NCBI RefSeq assembly: GCF_004764705.1
Contig: NZ_SHLX01000001.1
Span: 62,001 to 126,000, forward strand
Source: Paenibacillus cymbidii
GTDB lineage: Bacteria; Bacillota; Bacilli; Paenibacillales; NBRC-103111
Direction: 5' to 3'
Length of the DNA: 64,000 bases
Shown: piece after piece, positions 60,229 through 64,000 of the stretch
Numbering within the stretch: position 1 is the stretch's first letter
Layout: the number at the start of each line of letters is the position of its first letter
The notes under the pieces: generated by a model
Database searches by the model: none
Told to the model about the DNA's origin: nothing
Seen by the model: the letters and a program-made list of their open reading frames with translations, nothing else
Translations under genes and position numbers: made by a program

Positions 60229-61650
60229 TCACCCTTCGCCCAGATAAGGTTTGCCGCAGGCGGAAACGATCGCGTACGGCAGCTCGTGCCGGGAGCGGAG
60301 ATAAATGCCATCCTCCGTTTTCAGAAACACGGGTTTGTCGGGAAAGGCGAAGTCCGCCGGCGGCACCTTGTCCGACATGGTCCAGGCCGGGATGTTGCGA
60401 TAAAATACCGGCGCCGTCTTTTTGCCCAGCAGGCCGTAAATATCTTGCCAGTAGTAGTCGCCGATCGACCAGTGCTCGCCGTTTTCGATCCAGATCGCGT
60501 CATCGCCGAGCAGCACCGTTCTGGCGACGGGCTTGTTCCACTCGTCCCAGAAATTCGCCGGCGCTCCGTGCCGGGCGAGCAAATACAGCAAGTCGTGCGT
60601 ATGCCAGGAAGTGCTTGGCGCCACATTGGCTTCGTGGTTCCAGCCGCTTGCCGACACGAAGTAGCCGCCTTCCGTCTGGTAATGCGCGTACGTGCGGTCG
60701 CAATCGGCCAGAAATTGCTCCAATTCGGCAACACGGTCCAGCTGCAGGTACTGGTGAATGCCGTACAGCGTCAAGCCCATGCCGGCCACAAGCATCGGTT
60801 CCTTCATCAGGAACCAGCGGTTGTCGCGGCGATACCAGAGCCGGTGAAACCGTTTCTGCCCGGCCTCGTCCGTCCAGGCGGAGCGGGCGACGTGCAGGGC
60901 GATCGCTTTCGCTTCATCGGCGTAACGCTTGTTGCCAAAAATCCGGGCCGCCAGCGTGAGCGGCGCAATCATTAGCCCGTAATATTCCGCCGGCTCCAGC
61001 GCTTCTGCATCGCCCAAGTAGCGGAGCGTGCCGCCGCTTTCGCCGTCGGGCGTGCCCCGGGTATGGAAATGGGCGATCATGTAATCGAGGTCTTCGACCA
61101 GCTCATCGTCCCTGCTTGTGTCGCCGTACGCTTCGCGATATAACAGCTTGGACCAGATGCGGGCGTATTCCTGGTTGCAGGTGGTCGTTTCGCCGGCCCG
61201 GCCGCCGCTGAAATGCAGGCAGGCCTGCAGATTGGACAGGAACACGGTGCGGATGCGTTCGACCGTTTGTTCCGAAAGCCACTGGCGGCCGTCGCGTACG
61301 GTCATCGCCAGCGCAACGTTCGTGATGGCGTTATGAATGAGCGCATTGCGCGACGTTTCGCCGGATTCAAAGCCGATGAAGCGGTATTGGCCGCTTTCCT
61401 GGAGCGACGATGCCTGGAAAGCGCACATCCGGTCCAGCAGCTCCGCAGCCGCCTTGTCGGGAAACGCGTTCAGCGCTCCGGCCAGCGCCGGAAGCAGCGG
61501 GCTGCTCCAGGTGCTGTGGCCGGCATGAAAGTCGATCCAGCGATACGGGTTGCCGCCCCAGACGGAATGGTTGTTAAAGCCGTTAATCGATCCGTCCGGA
61601 CGGATCCAGGAATGAAGCCAACGGCCAAGCAAGGTTGTACGATCTTGCAT
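60229..61650 (-). CDS. Uncharacterised protein with alpha/alpha-barrel glycosidase-like pattern
   Basis: A 473-residue protein without a signal peptide. ATG 61650 follows AAGGGAG. Alternating helices with Trp/His/Gly-rich loops ('NNHSVWGGNPYRWID', 'HAGHSTWSSPLLPAL', 'NQEYARIWSKLLYRE', 'SWHTHDLLYLLARHG', 'HWSIGDYYWQDIYG') resemble the six-hairpin glycosidase or heparinase-like toroids, but no family-specific catalytic motif is recognised. It is a single-gene unit convergent with the system 4 operon. A sugar-active enzyme is a reasonable guess only. Confidence 0.6.
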   Translation of the reverse strand: MQDRTTLLGRWLHSWIRPDGSINGFNNHSVWGGNPYRWIDFHAGHSTWSSPLLPALAGALNAFPDKAAAELLDRMCAFQASSLQESGQYRFIGFESGETSRNALIHNAITNVALAMTVRDGRQWLSEQTVERIRTVFLSNLQACLHFSGGRAGETTTCNQEYARIWSKLLYREAYGDTSRDDELVEDLDYMIAHFHTRGTPDGESGGTLRYLGDAEALEPAEYYGLMIAPLTLAARIFGNKRYADEAKAIALHVARSAWTDEAGQKRFHRLWYRRDNRWFLMKEPMLVAGMGLTLYGIHQYLQLDRVAELEQFLADCDRTYAHYQTEGGYFVSASGWNHEANVAPSTSWHTHDLLYLLARHGAPANFWDEWNKPVARTVLLGDDAIWIENGEHWSIGDYYWQDIYGLLGKKTAPVFYRNIPAWTMSDKVPPADFAFPDKPVFLKTEDGIYLRSRHELPYAIVSACGKPYLGEG

Positions 61651-61717
61651 TGCAAATTCTCCCTTCGGTAAAGACCCTGTCATGTCCAAACGATAGCATC
61701 TTCCGCCGGCTTTCAGA

Positions 61718-61738
61718 AAGGACGATAAATCGTCTTTA
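61718..61738. promoter_or_regulatory. Palindrome upstream of the alpha/alpha-barrel gene
   Basis: AAGGACGAT-AA-ATCGTCTTT forms a 9-bp inverted repeat with one G-T pair and a 2-base centre, 68 bp before the minus-strand start. A TTTCTG/TATCGT pair on the minus strand lies next to it. The tight centre favours an operator over an RNA hairpin. Confidence 0.45.
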
Positions 61739-61854
61739 ATTCCGGCCCGAACATTGGCGGTCGAGGGGGAAGGAAGCAGGAGTTCCGCTCCCCGGCGGCG
61801 AAGCAGGTACCGTTCGTCGCAATCCGAATTCATCCGAAACGGAGGACGCGCCAC

Positions 61855-62235
61855 ATGTTTGAAAACCTGTATCTGGACGAAATCCGCACTTTGATCCAGT
61901 CATTCCCCGGCACGAGCGAACGGATCAGCCACGGGGCGCCGACATTTTTCATCGGGAGCAAGCTGTCGTTCGTGCAATACCACAACAACCATCACGGCGA
62001 CGGGAAACTCGCCCTCTGGTGCGCCGCCGCTCCGGGCATGCAGGCAACGCTTGTCGAAGCGGAGCCGGAGCTGTATTATGTCCCGGCCTACGTCGGGTAT
62101 CTCGGCTGGGTCGGCTTGCGCCTCGATCGCCACGCCCGGTGGACGGACATCGCCGCCACGATCGGCGACGCGTATTTGGCCCGGGCGCCGCACAAGTACA
62201 AGGCGCTGATCGCAGCGGCGAAGCCGGCGGAGTGA
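61855..62235 (+). CDS. MmcQ/YjbR-family protein
   Basis: A 126-residue protein behind GGAGGACG. 'LYLDEIRTLIQSFPGTSERI' and 'SHGAPTFFIGSKLSFVQYHN' in the first half and 'GWVGLRLDRHARWTDIAATI' and 'DAYLARAPHKYKALIAA' in the second fit the CyaY-like YjbR fold. The family is often called DNA-binding, with weak evidence. A hairpin overlaps its stop. It is not clearly linked to neighbours. Confidence 0.75.
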   Translation: MFENLYLDEIRTLIQSFPGTSERISHGAPTFFIGSKLSFVQYHNNHHGDGKLALWCAAAPGMQATLVEAEPELYYVPAYVGYLGWVGLRLDRHARWTDIAATIGDAYLARAPHKYKALIAAAKPAE

Positions 62236-62253
62236 GCCGCTTCGCCGGCTCCT
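62222..62253. terminator. Possible terminator between convergent genes
   Basis: An 8-bp perfect stem AGCCGGCG / CGCCGGCT (62222-62229 / 62243-62250) is followed by a short C/T tail. The T run is poor. Confidence 0.4.
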
Positions 62254-62272
62254 TTGCGCGCCCGCCGTTTGT

Positions 62273-63094
62273 TTACGGTTTGGCGCGTCCGAGCTTGAGC
62301 GACCGGGAAGGCGGATGGCCGACAATTTTTTTGTATATATAATTGAAATACGTTTGATCGCAATAGCCGAGCGATTCGGATATTTCCCCGATTGTCATGT
62401 TCGTCGTCAGCAGCAGCTCCCGCGCCGCGGCGACGCGCACCTCATGCATGTACCCGACCGGTGTCCGTCCGGTCACTTCCTTGAACACATTGGATACGTA
62501 ATTCGGGCTGCGGTCGACATGGCGGGCCAGATCGTCCAGCCGAATCTGCTCCCGGTAATGCTGCACAATATACTGCTGGATGCGTTGCGCCAGGCTGCGG
62601 CGCGTCGACGGCAGTCCGTCCGCGCCCAGCTCGCGGCGGATCAGGCCGATGATTTCGGTCAGGATGCCGCGGGCGATCATGTCGTAACAGGGCATTTGTC
62701 CGATCCACACTTCGTTCAGCACGGAAAAGCGCTGCTTGACATACTCAAAGCCAAGCGGACGAAAGCGCCGGTACGACCTTTCCAGCAGCACGCCCAGCTC
62801 CTCTTGCGGTAAATCGTTAAAATGTGCGGAATACATCGTCTGCGGATCGGATTCGTCGCAATGCGCCTCCCGCCAAACTCCTTGCGGCATAAACAGCCCG
62901 TCGCCCCGCTGCAGTCGCAGCTTCTCTCCGCCAACCGTATACGTCACTTTCCCTTTGACCACCAGCAGCAAAATATGATGCCGCGTCTGCGCCAGCGGCA
63001 CCTTCCAATTCGAGCCCGCCGCCTGGTCGAACAGAATATGCGCGATTTCCATCAGGAGCCTCCCAGCCGCTTCCCACAAGCTCTTGCGATCCAT
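62273..63094 (-). CDS. AraC-family transcriptional regulator with cupin sensor domain
   Basis: A 273-residue regulator. The N-terminal cupin ('HHILLLVVKGKVTYTVGGEK', 'GDGLFMPQGVWREAHC') should bind a small ligand. The C-terminal HTH pair lies at about 170-268: 'LDDLARHVDRSPNYVSNVF' and 'IGEISESLGYCDQTYFNYIY', the second being the AraC signature helix. ATG 63094 is the first reasonable start. It is divergent from the amidohydrolase gene 96 bp away and is its likely regulator. Confidence 0.86.
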   Translation of the reverse strand: MDRKSLWEAAGRLLMEIAHILFDQAAGSNWKVPLAQTRHHILLLVVKGKVTYTVGGEKLRLQRGDGLFMPQGVWREAHCDESDPQTMYSAHFNDLPQEELGVLLERSYRRFRPLGFEYVKQRFSVLNEVWIGQMPCYDMIARGILTEIIGLIRRELGADGLPSTRRSLAQRIQQYIVQHYREQIRLDDLARHVDRSPNYVSNVFKEVTGRTPVGYMHEVRVAAARELLLTTNMTIGEISESLGYCDQTYFNYIYKKIVGHPPSRSLKLGRAKP

Positions 63095-63136
63095 AATCGT
63101 AGAATCGCTTCAAAAGTCGTATGATTACCAATCGTA
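63095..63136. promoter_or_regulatory. Direct repeats in the divergent regulator/amidohydrolase promoter region
   Basis: AATCGTA at 63095 and 63130, with AGTCGTA at 63115, gives three similar 7-bp direct repeats at 20- and 15-bp spacing. AraC proteins bind direct repeats. A TACAAT box for the amidohydrolase gene lies at 63155-63160. Confidence 0.35.
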
Positions 63137-63190
63137 AACCTTTCCGGCCGATCTTACAATGGAATTAACCAACCGAAGGGGGAACAAGGC

Positions 63191-64000
63191 ATGAACGAAA
63201 GGAACCATGTGATCGACGTCGACGTGCACAACGATTTGAAAAGCACGCTGGAGCTGGCGCAATATTTGCCGGAGCCGTGGAAATCGCGGGTACAGAGTGC
63301 GGGCGTGGGCATGCCCGGCCACGGCTACTGGTCGCCGGTCGGCGTCATGCGCAAGGACTGCCTGCCGCCGGGCGGCGGACCGTCCGCTTCCGACCCGGAT
63401 TACCTCGTGCAGGATCTGGTCGAGCCGTTCGGCATCAAGTATGCCATCCTGACCGGCAACATGACGAACATCACAACGATGCACGACCCCGATTACGCCG
63501 CGGCGATCGCCACGGCCTACAACGACCACATCGTCGCCGACTGGCTGCCGAAGCACGAATCGTTTCGCGGCTCGATTACGGTGGCACCGCAGGATCCGCA
63601 GCTGGCTGTGCGCGAAATCGAACGGCTGGCGGGCCATCCGCAGATGGTGCAGGTGCTGATGGGCAGCGCGCAGCGGGCGCCGCTCGGCCAGCGCCAGTTT
63701 CACCCGATTTATGAAGCGGCGCAGCGGCACGGCTTGCCGGTGACGATCCATCCCGGGGGCGAAGGTGCGGGAGGAACGCCGCCGCCGACGCCGGCGGGAT
63801 ATCCGACCCGTTATCTCGAGTGGCATACGTGCCTGTCGCAAAATTTTATGGCCCATCTTGTCAGCCTTGTCTGCGAAGGCGTGTTCGAAAAGTTTCCGCG
63901 GCTGAAGTTCGTGCTGCTCGAAGGCGGCGTCGCCTGGCTGCCTCACCTGATGTGGCGGCTCGACAAAAATTACAAAGGGCTGCGCTCATCGGTGCCGTGG
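63191..64000 (+). CDS. Amidohydrolase-family (amidohydrolase 2) protein, 3' end outside window
   Basis: The frame from ATG 63191 (AGGGGGAAC upstream) is open to the window edge, giving 270 residues of a longer protein. '[10 protein letters not shown]' at the N-terminus is the first metal-binding strand of PF04909-type TIM barrels, though the second His of the usual HxH is replaced by Asp. '[12 protein letters not shown]' near 185 supplies the next His, and '[20 protein letters not shown]' near 235 is characteristic. Members decarboxylate or hydrolyse aromatic or heterocyclic acids. The reaction is unknown; the divergent AraC gene suggests inducible expression. Confidence 0.82.
   Translation, partial: MNERNHVIDVDVHNDLKSTLELAQYLPEPWKSRVQSAGVGMPGHGYWSPVGVMRKDCLPPGGGPSASDPDYLVQDLVEPFGIKYAILTGNMTNITTMHDPDYAAAIATAYNDHIVADWLPKHESFRGSITVAPQDPQLAVREIERLAGHPQMVQVLMGSAQRAPLGQRQFHPIYEAAQRHGLPVTIHPGGEGAGGTPPPTPAGYPTRYLEWHTCLSQNFMAHLVSLVCEGVFEKFPRLKFVLLEGGVAWLPHLMWRLDKNYKGLRSSVPW

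Overview
The window reads as a chromosome segment of a GC-rich Gram-positive of the Paenibacillaceae type (Paenibacillus, Cohnella or a close relative). The evidence is strong AGGAGG-like ribosome binding sites, YesM/YesN-style two-component pairs, LplB/YtcP-type sugar importers without ATPases, lipoprotein solute-binding proteins, an SLH-anchored surface protein and GTG/TTG starts. Nearly everything concerns carbohydrate capture and catabolism. No rRNA, tRNA, CRISPR array, replication origin or intact mobile element was seen.

Layout. (1) 1-8.6 kb is a polysaccharide-degradation block: the end of a multi-CBM protein, a GH29 alpha-L-fucosidase, a 1515-residue secreted beta-helix/CBM protein and a TIM-barrel GHL10-like protein. 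(2) 8.7-17 kb has a probable IS200/IS605 remnant, then importer system 1: response regulator, a double-sensor kinase, binding protein and two permeases. (3) 17-24 kb has an SRPBCC protein, a phosphotransferase, then kinase, regulator and binding protein of system 2, with no permeases beside them. (4) 24-32 kb is an intervening block: polysaccharide deacetylase, SLH/beta-helix protein, Fsr-like MFS exporter with divergent AraC regulator, DinB-like protein, a broken GNAT gene and a YdeI-like protein. (5) 32.4-36.1 kb has a close paralogue of the system 2 binding protein, followed by two permeases. (6) 36.2-47 kb has an HD-GYP protein and an esterase, then a sugar-acid cluster: enolase-superfamily dehydratase, SDR, DeoR regulator, FGGY kinase, hydroxyacid dehydrogenase, SDR, isomerase and PhyH dioxygenase. 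(7) 47-48.3 kb is gene-free and repeat-rich. (8) 48.3-60 kb is system 4: a regulator/kinase pair divergent from permease-permease-binding protein, then an FGGY kinase, an HpcH/HpaI aldolase and a second GHL10-like protein. (9) 60.2-64 kb has an alpha/alpha-barrel-like protein, a YjbR-like protein, an AraC regulator and a truncated amidohydrolase.

How the parts could work together: secreted enzymes release oligosaccharides, sensor kinases detect them, the importers bring them in using a shared ATPase encoded elsewhere, and cytoplasmic dehydratase, dehydrogenase, kinase and aldolase steps produce pyruvate. The fucosidase plus the dehydratase/SDR/HpcH-aldolase set would fit L-fucose or a similar deoxy or uronic sugar, but this is inference.

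The most striking unexplained signal is a family of about 195-bp intergenic repeats, five copies, each built from four short AT-flanked dyads ('aaatagCCAGTGaaaaCACTGGctattt' type, quoted here only as a pattern) at a constant spacing of about 51, 62 and 52 bp, which is close to 5, 6 and 5 turns of B-DNA. A related 51-bp four-unit array lies against the broken GNAT gene. In the gene-free region two of the five blocks are each followed by a diverged copy of an approximately 130-bp element ending in a conserved hairpin.
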